A stretch of DNA of 64,000 nucleotides from Aminipila sp032051575 (GTDB taxonomy: Bacteria; Bacillota; Clostridia; Peptostreptococcales; Anaerovoracaceae). The notes beneath the pieces are model-generated. The model was not told the origin of the DNA. It saw nothing but the letters and a program-made list of their open reading frames with translations, and did no database searches. The stretch lies in contig NZ_DAMBYD010000005.1 of assembly GCF_032051575.1 (NCBI RefSeq), positions 186,001-250,000 on the forward strand. Reading direction: 5' to 3'. Of the stretch, positions 7,826 to 16,733 are shown piece after piece. Within the stretch, counting starts at the first letter, position 1, and every line of letters starts with the position of its first letter. Made by a program: the position numbers and the translations under genes.

Positions 7826-7860
7826 GACTGACCACCATTGCAAAAGTGGTAATCCTTTTA
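7826..7860 (+). terminator. 3' end of toxin mRNA with hairpin and 5'-complementary arms
   Basis: ACCAC/GTGGT hairpin (7831-7835 with 7846-7850) followed by AATCCTTTTATT. The segments 7826-7836 and 7847-7855 are complementary to the mRNA 5' end. Confidence 0.5.
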
Positions 7861-7868
7861 TTAATTTC

Positions 7869-7897
7869 ATTATATGTAGTTTCTAGCTATTAGTCAA
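7869..7897 (-). promoter_or_regulatory. Promoter of antitoxin RNA
   Basis: Minus strand TTGACT (complement of 7892-7897), 17-base spacer, TATAAT (complement of 7869-7874). Near-consensus and stronger than the toxin promoter, as expected for an unstable antisense RNA. Confidence 0.75.
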
Positions 7898-8000
7898 CTA
7901 TGTTTTAATGATATGCTATCTTTATTTTCAATCAAAATATTTTAACTCTAATTGAGGAAATTGCATAACTCCTCAATTACTAATTTATTAATTATATTTT

Positions 8001-8050
8001 ACCTAGTAAAAACCCCTTACCGTATAGGAATAACCTAATCAATAAGGGGT
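8001..8050 (-). terminator. Terminator after yebC
   Basis: Minus strand arms CCCCTTAT and GTAAGGGG enclosing a 21-base loop with an inner AGGTTATTCCTA stem, followed by TTTTTACT. It lies about 57 bases past the yebC stop codon. Confidence 0.75.
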
Positions 8051-8106
8051 GTATAAACATAATTATTCCATATTGCTACAAACAATTAAATCATTTGAAA
8101 TTCCAA

Positions 8107-8838
8107 TTATTCAAATTCTTCTAAATCAAGTGAACAATTGTGGTGAACTTTCTGAACGTCATCGTTATCTTCTAATATGTCAATCATCTTCTTAAGTTTT
8201 TTGATATCATGTTCATCTGTAGGGGCACTTTCCATGGAAGGCACATATTCAATATCTGATTCAATCAATTCATAGCCTGCTGCTGTCAATGCACTATGTA
8301 CATCTGTATATGCAGCTGGTTCAGTTTGGATTTCAAAAGAATCTTCATGAACAATCATATCCTCTGCTCCAGCTTCAAGAGCAGCTTCCATAAGAGCATC
8401 TTCATTTATATCACCAGTATTTTCGATGATAATGACACCTTTTCTAGCAAACATATATGATACGCACCCTGGTGCTCCAAGGTTTCCACCATATTTATCA
8501 AAAGTTGATCTTACTGCTGCGGTAGTTCTGTTCTTGTTATCAGTTAACGCTTCAACTATAACAGCAACTCCTGCTACACCGTATCCTTCAAAACTTAATT
8601 CTTCATAAGTTTCACCTTCAAGTTCTCCAGTTCCCTTTTTGATAGCTCTGTTAATAGTATCATTTGGCAGATTAATGCCTTTAGCTTTTTCTATTGCCAC
8701 TTTCAGTGACGCATTGTATTCTGGATCTCCACCGTTCTTAGCTGCTACTGTAATAGCCCTAGAGTATTTTGTAAATACCGCAGCTCTTTTTGAATCTTGT
8801 GCTGATTTACGTCCTGCGATTGTACCGTGTCTTCCCAT
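8107..8838 (-). CDS. yebC: YebC/PmpR family transcriptional/translation regulator
   Basis: 243 aa, standard length. N terminus MGRHGTIAGRKSAQDSKRAA and NGGDPEYNASLKVAIEKAKG, NLPNDTINRAIKKGTG are diagnostic of the YebC/TACO1 family. These are cytoplasmic proteins reported as DNA-binding regulators and, in some members, as factors that relieve ribosome stalling at proline-rich stretches. A near-perfect GGAGGTG site precedes the ATG. Only about 40 bases separate it from the upstream activase gene, so the two are probably cotranscribed. A terminator follows. Confidence 0.95.
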   Translation of the reverse strand: MGRHGTIAGRKSAQDSKRAAVFTKYSRAITVAAKNGGDPEYNASLKVAIEKAKGINLPNDTINRAIKKGTGELEGETYEELSFEGYGVAGVAVIVEALTDNKNRTTAAVRSTFDKYGGNLGAPGCVSYMFARKGVIIIENTGDINEDALMEAALEAGAEDMIVHEDSFEIQTEPAAYTDVHSALTAAGYELIESDIEYVPSMESAPTDEHDIKKLKKMIDILEDNDDVQKVHHNCSLDLEEFE

Positions 8839-8877
8839 GGAGACACCTCCTAACTTCTTTAAATTTCGACTCAGCCA

Positions 8878-11800
8878 TTATACTACTTTTTCACCTGAAT
8901 TGCAATCCGACTTTTCCATATTTTTATACGCAGTGGCCATCATAAGTTTAATTCGGTTTAATTGGTTAACCTCACTGGCCCCTGGATCGTAATCCACGGC
9001 TACAATATTGGCATGGTTATTATATTTTCTTAATGCTTTCATCATTCCCTTTCCAGTCACATGGTTAGGAAGGCAGCCAAAAGGCTGAAGGCATATAATA
9101 TTATTGACACCGCTATCAATAAGCTCCATCATTTCCCCAGTAAGAAGCCAGCCTTCTCCACATTGATTTCCTAAAGAAATTAGTTGTTGGGCTTTTTGAG
9201 CAGTTTCTTCAATATAGTTTGGACCCCTAAACCGTTTGCTTTGGTTTAATGCACATCTTGCTGGCTCTCTAAGCTTTTCAATTAACTTTATTGCTAACTG
9301 ATTTGCCACCATAGTACTGTATTTGCCAGCTAAATGTTTAAAATTAAATTCTTTACTATGCATACCATATAAGAAAAAGTCAATTAAATCAAGAACGACT
9401 GCTTCTCCGCCTTCGTTCTCAATAATACGAACAATGTCATTATTGGCAGTAGGATGATATTTAACCAGAATTTCGCCTACTACACCAACTTTTGGCTTTT
9501 TTATATCCTGAAGTGGTAAATTATCAAAATCATACACGATCTGTTTTATTATGTGTTTGAAGGACATAATACTGCCATTTCTTATATTTTTATAAATAAC
9601 ATGTGACCATTTTTCATAAAGATTATCTGCAGAGCCAGGCACTTCTTCATAAGGTCTAGTTGAATAGAGCATACGCATTAGCGTGTCACCATATATAGCA
9701 CCCAGTAAAATCCTCTTAATCATGGGCATGGTTAACTTAAAACCACTATTTTTTTCAAGCCCCACCATATTGAAAGATATTACAGGTACCTGTTCCATTT
9801 TTAAGTCTATTAAAGCTTTACGTAATAATGCCACATAGTTACTTGCTCTGCATCCACCACCTGTCTGAGACATGAATACTGCCGTTTTATTTAGATCATA
9901 TTTACCGGATTTTAATTCCGAAATAATTTGACCTAATGTAACAATAGTTGGATAACAAGCATCATTATTAATATATCTTAAGCCTTCATCTACTGCATTT
10001 TTATCAACGGAAGGAAGCAATCGAACATTATATCCACACTTCTCTAAAGCGGGTGCTATAAAGTGAAAATGAATTGGAGACATCTGTGGAATTAGTATTG
10101 TATAATCCTTACGCATTTCTTTAGTAAATACTTTTCTGACAAACTTACTTTCACAATCAATATGCCTTATATTGCTCTTTTCTCTTTCTTCAATGGCTGC
10201 TTTAAGGGAACGTATTCGTATTTTTGCTGCACCCAAATTTGAGCCTTCATCAATTTTTAAAACAGTATACATATTATTACTGTTTTTCATGATTTCCTCT
10301 ACTTGATCTGTTGTTACAGCATCAAGCCCACATCCGAAAGAATTTAACTGCACAAGCTCAATATCATCATCTTTGCTTGCTACTAAAGCTGCTTTATAAA
10401 GTCTTGAATGATACATCCATTGATCCAACACTCTAAGCGGCCTGTTTAGCTTTGCCAGATGTGCAATCGAATCCTCTGTTAACACAATCATATCAAAAGA
10501 TGAAATTAATTTATCAATTCCGTGATTTATTTCAGGATCTAAATGGTATGGTCTGCCCGATAAGACGATACATTTTTTACTATTTTTTTTAGCATATCTT
10601 ATGGCAAGGGCCCCTTGTTTCTTTATATCATCCTTAAATGTTTTATTTTCTTTTCTACCTTTTTTTACAGCTTTTACAACTTCTGCATAAGTAACTCTTA
10701 AATGTTTTAGTATATTATGCAGTTCTCTAATTAAACTTTGGTCATCATCATAAGGTAAAAATGGATGTGTAAAAGTCACATCATGCTCTTCAAATATTTC
10801 GTCCATATTTTTGCCTATTACTTCAGGATATGTAGCAACAATTGGGCAGTTATAGTGATTAGGAGCCGTTTCATCTTCGTTTATTTCATAGTTAATACTA
10901 GGATAAAATATCCATTTGACTCCCTGCTCTACCAGCCATTTTATATGACCGTGAACCATTTTGGCAGGATAACATGCTGTATCAGAAGAAATCGTATCCA
11001 TTCCATGTTCATACATAGTTTTTGAAGATGGAGGCGAAAGAACTACCCTGAATCCTAAACTTGTAAAGAAAGTAAACCAAAACGGATAATTCTCATACAT
11101 GTTAAGTACTCTTGGAATTCCAACAACTCCACGTTTTGCATACATATCTGCAATGGGCTCATATGCAAAGAGTCTTTTATATTTATATTCATATAGATTA
11201 GGAAGCTCATTTGCACTTCGCTCTTTACCTGCTCCCTTATCGCATCTATTTCCCGTGATAAACTTGGCTCCACTATTAAATTTATTTATAGTGAGTAAGC
11301 ACTGATTTTCACAGCCGTTACATCTAGTATGAGTATTTCTGACTGTAAAAAGTTCCATATCTTCAAGTTTAATAATGGAAGATTCTGTTCCTTTTACATA
11401 ATGTTCTTTAGCAATAAGCGCAGCGCCGTAAGCTCCCATAATACCTGATATATCTGGTCTTACAACTTCCTTCCCTAAAATTTTCTCTATGCTCCTAAGA
11501 ATTGCATCATTTAGAAAAGTGCCACCCTGAACGACTATCTTTTCACCAGCTTCATCTGTATTTCTAAGTTTAATCACTTTATAAAGTGCATTTTTAATAA
11601 CTGAATAAGAAAGTCCTGCTGAAATGTCACCAATAGTTGCACCTTCCTTTTGCGATTGTTTTACCTTTGAATTCATGAATACTGTACATCTGGTACCTAA
11701 ATCTACTGGCGCTTTGGCAAAAATAGCCTCTTTGGCAAAAGCCTTTACATCCATGTTAACAGATTTAGCATACGTTTCAATAAACGAGCCGCAACCAGAA

Positions 11801-13125
11801 GAACATGCTTCATTAAGCATGATATTATATATAGAACCGTCCCTTATTTTCATGCATTTCATATCCTGCCCGCCAATGTCTAAAATAAATTCTACACCTG
11901 GCAAAAAAGATTCTGCTGCTTTGTAATGTGCTATAGTCTCTATTTCCCCTAAGTCAACTTTAAAAGCTGCTCGAATAAGTCCTTCCCCATAACCTGTTGC
12001 TGTAGCATTGGAAATTGGCATATTTTCTGGTAAAAGACTATACAATTCTTTAAGCATTGCCATAGTTGCTTCTAAAGGTCTACCCTCATTATTTCTATAA
12101 AAAGAATATAAAAGATTATTTTCACTATCTATTAATGCTGCTTTTGTTGTTGTTGAACCCGCATCAATCCCTAAAAATATGTTTCCCTTAGCTTTTTTTA
12201 TATCTTTACGTTTGATTCGATCTCTGTCATGTCTTTGTATGAATTCATTATAATCATTTAAGTCTTTAAATAATGGGTTAGTCAGCTTTGTTTCGGATAA
12301 CGCCGATGCATCAACTTTTATTAATGCATGAAATATTTCATCAATATTCTTAACTTCATATTTCTCAGCAATCAGAGCAGCTCCAATAGCAACAAAATAC
12401 TGTGAATCTTCTGGGAAAATCACATTTTCTGGTTTTAGCTGTAATGTTTCAATAAATCTAGTTCTAAGCTCTGATAAAAACGAAAGCGGCCCACCTAAGA
12501 AGGCTATATTTCCTTTAATAGTCCTGCCACAAGCCAGCCCACTAATAGTCTGATTAACTACTGCCTGAAAAATGGATGCAGAAAGATCTGCTACACTTGC
12601 ACCTTCGTTAATTAAAGGCTGTATATCAGTTTTAGCAAAAACACCACATCTCGCAGCAATGGGATAAATTAAAGTATGATTCTTGGCAGCCTCATTAAGC
12701 CCACCTGCATCAGTATTTAATAATACTGCCATTTGGTCAATAAAGGAACCTGTACCACCTGCGCAGGTTCCGTTCATTCTCTGCTCAATAGTAGCACCGT
12801 AAAAAGTTATTTTGGCATCTTCGCCACCCAGTTCAATAGCAACGTCAGTGTCAGGAATCATTGTTTCAACAGCTTTACTGCAAGCAACAACCTCTTGCTC
12901 AAAGGGAATATTTAAAAGTTGAGAAAGTGCTAATCCTCCCGAACCTGTAATAGTCATATGTACTTCTGTATCCCCATATTTATGGTGAAGTTCTCCTATT
13001 AAATTTGAAACCTTTTCAAAAATATTAGACATATGTCGTTCATATTTCTTAAACAAGATATTATTATTTTTATCCAAAAGGATAATTTTGACTGTAGTTG
13101 AGCCAACATCAATACCTAATTTCAT
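8878..13125 (-). CDS. Giant 2-hydroxyacyl-CoA dehydratase activase-related protein (two BadF/BadG modules plus DUF2229)
   Basis: 1415 aa from the ATG at 13125 (GGAGGG upstream). It contains two ASKHA ATPase modules: residues ~1-255 (LGIDVGSTTVKIILLD; CAGGTGSFIDQMA; ARCGVFAKTD) and ~310-570 (LGIDAGSTTTKAALID; CSSGCGSFIETYA; GTRCTVFMNS). In the stand-alone activators such as HgdC the two Cys at these places bind a [4Fe-4S] cluster at the dimer interface; here both modules keep them, so one chain could form the pair alone. A Cys motif CNGCENQC follows (~607), then a DUF2229/dehydratase-like region to ~1400. The known role is ATP-driven one-electron activation of dehydratases in amino-acid fermentation; no dehydratase subunits are adjacent. 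Confidence 0.88.
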   Translation of the reverse strand: MKLGIDVGSTTVKIILLDKNNNILFKKYERHMSNIFEKVSNLIGELHHKYGDTEVHMTITGSGGLALSQLLNIPFEQEVVACSKAVETMIPDTDVAIELGGEDAKITFYGATIEQRMNGTCAGGTGSFIDQMAVLLNTDAGGLNEAAKNHTLIYPIAARCGVFAKTDIQPLINEGASVADLSASIFQAVVNQTISGLACGRTIKGNIAFLGGPLSFLSELRTRFIETLQLKPENVIFPEDSQYFVAIGAALIAEKYEVKNIDEIFHALIKVDASALSETKLTNPLFKDLNDYNEFIQRHDRDRIKRKDIKKAKGNIFLGIDAGSTTTKAALIDSENNLLYSFYRNNEGRPLEATMAMLKELYSLLPENMPISNATATGYGEGLIRAAFKVDLGEIETIAHYKAAESFLPGVEFILDIGGQDMKCMKIRDGSIYNIMLNEACSSGCGSFIETYAKSVNMDVKAFAKEAIFAKAPVDLGTRCTVFMNSKVKQSQKEGATIGDISAGLSYSVIKNALYKVIKLRNTDEAGEKIVVQGGTFLNDAILRSIEKILGKEVVRPDISGIMGAYGAALIAKEHYVKGTESSIIKLEDMELFTVRNTHTRCNGCENQCLLTINKFNSGAKFITGNRCDKGAGKERSANELPNLYEYKYKRLFAYEPIADMYAKRGVVGIPRVLNMYENYPFWFTFFTSLGFRVVLSPPSSKTMYEHGMDTISSDTACYPAKMVHGHIKWLVEQGVKWIFYPSINYEINEDETAPNHYNCPIVATYPEVIGKNMDEIFEEHDVTFTHPFLPYDDDQSLIRELHNILKHLRVTYAEVVKAVKKGRKENKTFKDDIKKQGALAIRYAKKNSKKCIVLSGRPYHLDPEINHGIDKLISSFDMIVLTEDSIAHLAKLNRPLRVLDQWMYHSRLYKAALVASKDDDIELVQLNSFGCGLDAVTTDQVEEIMKNSNNMYTVLKIDEGSNLGAAKIRIRSLKAAIEEREKSNIRHIDCESKFVRKVFTKEMRKDYTILIPQMSPIHFHFIAPALEKCGYNVRLLPSVDKNAVDEGLRYINNDACYPTIVTLGQIISELKSGKYDLNKTAVFMSQTGGGCRASNYVALLRKALIDLKMEQVPVISFNMVGLEKNSGFKLTMPMIKRILLGAIYGDTLMRMLYSTRPYEEVPGSADNLYEKWSHVIYKNIRNGSIMSFKHIIKQIVYDFDNLPLQDIKKPKVGVVGEILVKYHPTANNDIVRIIENEGGEAVVLDLIDFFLYGMHSKEFNFKHLAGKYSTMVANQLAIKLIEKLREPARCALNQSKRFRGPNYIEETAQKAQQLISLGNQCGEGWLLTGEMMELIDSGVNNIICLQPFGCLPNHVTGKGMMKALRKYNNHANIVAVDYDPGASEVNQLNRIKLMMATAYKNMEKSDCNSGEKVV

Positions 13126-13232
13126 ATAAATAATGCCCTCCACGTTGTTTGGTTTTACCCTATATTAAAGATGTATTATATCACAAATATAGCAGAATAA
13201 AAACCAACAAATTTTATCAAATATATACTCTA

Positions 13233-13811
13233 TCATTGATAAATCACTTCATATTTTATATTCATTGACTCCCTGTCATTTGAGTCCATTTCTACTAAAT
13301 CAAAAATCAATGTGTCTTTAACTAGGTGCTTCCATACAGTATACGTTGCTTTTATAAACTTTTTGTTTAGTTCTATCTTTTCAGAAATCAATGGACAAGA
13401 ATAGGGTAATTCTGAAGTAGACAATATTAATTGTAATTTTCCTTCCTCAGAAAAGTGAGGGGCTAATGGGAAAAATCTACATTGTAGTGGTCTAGCTTCT
13501 CTAGGGCAGACAGGTGGTGTCTTACATCTGACAAAATATACCTTTCCAAACCATGAATCTGGAAAATCGTAGTCTTCTGCATATTCGACACTCCATTTTA
13601 GCCAATCCTCTTTCATTGTAAACAGCTTTTCTTCACCTGGAAGCAGATAAATACCCAAATCATAGTCAAGGCCATCTTGGTCCATACTATCTCCACCACA
13701 AGTGCAGCAGGCAGCATTACAAAGTTTTCCACAGTCCCCTTGTATTGGTGATACCATATCAAGTAATCGATATATTGCCCTATAAGTTTTTTTCTTAATA
13801 ATACTTTTCAT
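13233..13811 (-). CDS. YkgJ-like Cys-rich protein of unknown function
   Basis: 192 aa. Two Cys clusters, GDCGKLCNAACCTCGG near residue 26 and RCKTPPVCPREARPLQCRFF near 95, resemble the CxxxCC and CPREARPxxCR motifs of the YkgJ (UPF0153-type) family, small cytoplasmic proteins believed to bind zinc or an iron-sulfur cluster. No enzyme activity is established. AAGGGAG precedes the ATG. It begins eight bases after the MATE gene stop, so it belongs to that operon. Confidence 0.65.
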   Translation of the reverse strand: MKSIIKKKTYRAIYRLLDMVSPIQGDCGKLCNAACCTCGGDSMDQDGLDYDLGIYLLPGEEKLFTMKEDWLKWSVEYAEDYDFPDSWFGKVYFVRCKTPPVCPREARPLQCRFFPLAPHFSEEGKLQLILSTSELPYSCPLISEKIELNKKFIKATYTVWKHLVKDTLIFDLVEMDSNDRESMNIKYEVIYQ

Positions 13812-13819
13812 ATTCTCCC

Positions 13820-15166
13820 TTATCCTAATGGTTCTATTTCATTTTTATAAAGTCTCTTTACAAATATTACTGAATATATAATCCCTAAAATTTCTGCCAA
13901 AGGCCAAGCCCACCATACCAGTGAAAGCCCTCCTATTTTTATTAATACCCACACCAGCGGAACTATACCAATTAATTGTCTGATTAAGGCCTGCCACATA
14001 CTTAATATTCCGTGTCCTGTAGCCTGAAATATTGTTGATGTTAAAATTCCAAAAGCAGCTGGAATAAAACATAAACAAATAATACGAAGTGCTGGTACAC
14101 CTATTTCCAGCATATAATCAGATGCGCTGAATAACTTTAAAAGCTGTACTGGGAAGGCTAAAAATATAATTGTTCCTATTGACATAATAGCCATTGCAAT
14201 CATGATTCCAACTTTATATGCTTTCATTAGCCTTTCTTTATTTCGTGCCCCAAAATTATATCCCATAATAGGCATAGCTCCCTGATTTAATCCAAACACA
14301 GGCATAAATATAAAGGATTGCAATCTAAAGTAACTTCCAAGTACAGCAACTGCAGTTTGGGAAAATGACAGGATCCCATTTATGCAGAAAAGCATTACAG
14401 AGCCAATTGACTGCATTAGCATTGCTGGAAATGCTACATTGTATATATCTTTAACGGTTTCCCAGTTAAACTTAAACCCTTTAATCTTAACTGTAACCTG
14501 ATGTTTATGCTTAAATAGTAAAGTTAAACCAAAGCACATAGATACGAATTGACCAAATATAGTTGCAACAGCCGCACCTACAACACCCATCTCAGGGAAA
14601 ATGCCAATACCAAATATCAGTAAAGGGTCAAACACTATATTTATTATGGCACCCGACAAGCTGCAAAGCATAGGCATAAGCATATTGCCTGTCGCCTGTA
14701 AAACTTTTTCTGTGTTTACCTGTATAAACACAAATAATGAAAAAAATGTAATTATCATAAGATACAAAGCACCATTTTCTACTATGTATGGTGAGTTTGA
14801 ATATGCTGCCATATATGTATGTGAAAATAACATTCCAAATACCGCAAACACAATCCAGTTTATAAATGCAATTCTAAAACCATGGCTGGCAGCTAAATCT
14901 GCTTCTTCAAGTCTTTTTGCACCTAACCTTCTTGCTATAAGAGAATTAACTCCCACGCCAGTTCCAATTGCCACTGATATAAGTAACATCTGTATAGGGA
15001 ATATAAGAGTAACCGCTGTAAGCGCAGATTCACTTATCATAGCTACAAATATACTATCCACTACATTATATAAAGCCTGTATCAGCATTGAAAGCATCGC
15101 AGGCCAGGACATAGTCAACATAAGCCTTCCAATTGGCATGGTTCCCATTTTATTTTCTTCTGTCAT
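13820..15166 (-). CDS. MATE family multidrug efflux transporter
   Basis: 448 aa with 12 predicted membrane helices in two similar halves. The N terminus GTMPIGRLMLTMSWPAMLSM and the NVVDSIFVAMIS, GVGVNSLIARRLGAKR motifs are typical MATE features (NorM/DinF-like), sodium- or proton-driven exporters of cationic drugs. AAGGAG precedes the ATG. Transcription starts from a strong promoter ~165 bases upstream, with a perfect 24-base inverted repeat in the leader that could be an operator. Substrate cannot be predicted. Confidence 0.92.
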   Translation of the reverse strand: MTEENKMGTMPIGRLMLTMSWPAMLSMLIQALYNVVDSIFVAMISESALTAVTLIFPIQMLLISVAIGTGVGVNSLIARRLGAKRLEEADLAASHGFRIAFINWIVFAVFGMLFSHTYMAAYSNSPYIVENGALYLMIITFFSLFVFIQVNTEKVLQATGNMLMPMLCSLSGAIINIVFDPLLIFGIGIFPEMGVVGAAVATIFGQFVSMCFGLTLLFKHKHQVTVKIKGFKFNWETVKDIYNVAFPAMLMQSIGSVMLFCINGILSFSQTAVAVLGSYFRLQSFIFMPVFGLNQGAMPIMGYNFGARNKERLMKAYKVGIMIAMAIMSIGTIIFLAFPVQLLKLFSASDYMLEIGVPALRIICLCFIPAAFGILTSTIFQATGHGILSMWQALIRQLIGIVPLVWVLIKIGGLSLVWWAWPLAEILGIIYSVIFVKRLYKNEIEPLG

Positions 15167-15215
15167 AAAGCCACTCCTTGTTTTTCTTTAGCCACACTTT
15201 TTTAGTGCAATATTT

Positions 15216-15241
15216 ATAGGGAACGATAAATCGTTCCCTAT
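15216..15241. promoter_or_regulatory. Inverted repeat in MATE leader, candidate operator
   Basis: 12-bp arms ATAGGGAACGAT and ATCGTTCCCTAT separated by AA. Lies ~50 bases before the MATE start codon and ~85 bases after the predicted transcription start. No T-tract follows on the minus strand, so it is unlikely to be a terminator. Confidence 0.55.
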
Positions 15242-15330
15242 TAGTTAAACATATTAATTAATGTTCCGGGTTAATAATGTTTTGGCAAAACTTTTACTTT
15301 ATAGTAAACAATTTGCGTTAACCTTTAGAT

Positions 15331-15358
15331 ATTATACCATCAATTGCTGTTCTGTCAA
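15331..15358 (-). promoter_or_regulatory. Promoter of the MATE operon
   Basis: Minus strand TTGACA (complement of 15353-15358), 16-base spacer, TATAAT (complement of 15331-15336). Both hexamers are consensus. Confidence 0.8.
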
Positions 15359-15374
15359 CTTTTTTCTAAGTAAG

Positions 15375-16577
15375 TCATTGTACTTTATCAACTGTAAACA
15401 TTATTATCAATGCACCTAAAGCCGTAACAACTGTTGCAGTCATATTTAAAAGAGCTGCTCCACTTATATCTAGTATAAAGCCTCCTAGCATGCTGGAAAT
15501 GACTGTTGTTGCAGTAATGGTCATAGTGAACAGAGCCTGACCCTTTACAGCCTCTCCACGATTCATAATCTCATCTATAAAATGAACCATTGCAGGAAGG
15601 AATAGAGCAAATGAAAATAATTGAAGAAATTGTGCTGCAAATATCATAGCCACTGATTGTGCCAAATAGCACATTCCAATTTTAAGAGCAAAGCATATAG
15701 AAGCCACTTTCAGCATGAACTGACAGGTAAACTTTTTTCGGAACCATTCAAAACAGAACATAGTAGGTATTTCTAAAAATGCCATTACTGCAAAAATTCT
15801 TCCCATATCTTCACTATTACCGCCTACACTAGTAACAATTTGCATCATAAAACTGTTCAGCACGGAATTACTGAAAAATACTCCTAAAACCCCCACATTT
15901 AAAATCATGAATATTTTATTTCTCTTTACAAATTCAATAAGATTTATTTCTACATCACTTTGTAAATCTTTATAATTTAGTGTATGCTCTACTAATGTTA
16001 TATTTGATTTTTGGGCACTCTTAAAATGCATTTTAGTCAATGCAAGACTTAAAAGTAATAAAATCAGCACCACTTCTCCTGTAAGGGGTAAAGCCTTAAC
16101 ACCATATTCTTCAACTAAAGTGCCTAGTACGGCACATAAAAATGAATATCCAAGGGATCCCATGCTTCTTGCTATTCCAAAATTGATATGTATACCGCAT
16201 TCTTGGAGTTTAAAGTTCAGTGAATTAAATAATGGTTGCAAAACCGTCAGCCATGCTACGCACAATATAAATATGACAGAAAGAGCTAAAGATTTTCGTT
16301 CTAAAACAAACAACCCAAAGGTCATCATCATTAAAAATAAAGTCATAAGCTGACTGATTCCAATTAATGATATTTTCTTTGACCTGTCTGCCAAATCTGC
16401 TGTTACAGGCTGCAGGAAAACGGCTAAAACATTTCCAACAGCCAGTATAATTCCAATCTCAGAATTTGAATAATTTTTTTCTAAAAGAAACACCGAGGCA
16501 AAGCTGCATATTACACCATAATACATCCAATACGTTCCGTGTATCGACGCATATTCAATATTTAATAGTTTCTTCAT
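15375..16577 (-). CDS. MFS transporter (LacY/MFS_1-like)
   Basis: 400 aa with 12 predicted membrane helices. ANVLAVFLQPVTADLADRSK-like text near residue 50 corresponds to the conserved loop 2-3 motif of the major facilitator superfamily, and the ends of each half (GSLGYSFLCAVLG; GEAVKGQALFTMTITATTVI) fit the LacY-like/nucleoside-symporter branch. AGAGAGG precedes the ATG. Substrate is unknown; its closeness to the MATE gene suggests export but is weak evidence. The stop codon lies just upstream of the MATE promoter. Confidence 0.85.
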   Translation of the reverse strand: MKKLLNIEYASIHGTYWMYYGVICSFASVFLLEKNYSNSEIGIILAVGNVLAVFLQPVTADLADRSKKISLIGISQLMTLFLMMMTFGLFVLERKSLALSVIFILCVAWLTVLQPLFNSLNFKLQECGIHINFGIARSMGSLGYSFLCAVLGTLVEEYGVKALPLTGEVVLILLLLSLALTKMHFKSAQKSNITLVEHTLNYKDLQSDVEINLIEFVKRNKIFMILNVGVLGVFFSNSVLNSFMMQIVTSVGGNSEDMGRIFAVMAFLEIPTMFCFEWFRKKFTCQFMLKVASICFALKIGMCYLAQSVAMIFAAQFLQLFSFALFLPAMVHFIDEIMNRGEAVKGQALFTMTITATTVISSMLGGFILDISGAALLNMTATVVTALGALIIMFTVDKVQ

Positions 16578-16733
16578 TCGTTTAATTCCTCTCTGATATT
16601 ACAAAATCACTCAACTGGCTGCCCTCAAACAAATCAATAATTTCATAGTTATCATCAACAAAACCCTTTAGACAATTTTTAACCAGTAATCAAGTTTTGT
16701 TCAACAAACACAGCTGATTATACCTATACAATA

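Larger units (their letters stand above)
7765..7862 (-). ncRNA. Antisense antitoxin RNA of the type I toxin locus
   Basis: Inferred transcript from the strong minus promoter at 7869-7897 to the hairpin at 7778-7804, which on this strand is followed by TGTGCTATTTTTT. About 95 nt, overlapping the toxin stop codon and the whole 3' untranslated region, as SR4-type antitoxins do. Confidence 0.65.

Noticed and set aside
7509..8106. Prophage or mobile element around the holin-like ORF
   Set aside because: No integrase, repeats or phage genes are present; the ORF matches a type I toxin arrangement.
15216..15241. Intrinsic terminator in the MATE leader
   Set aside because: The stem is strong but no T-tract follows on the minus strand.
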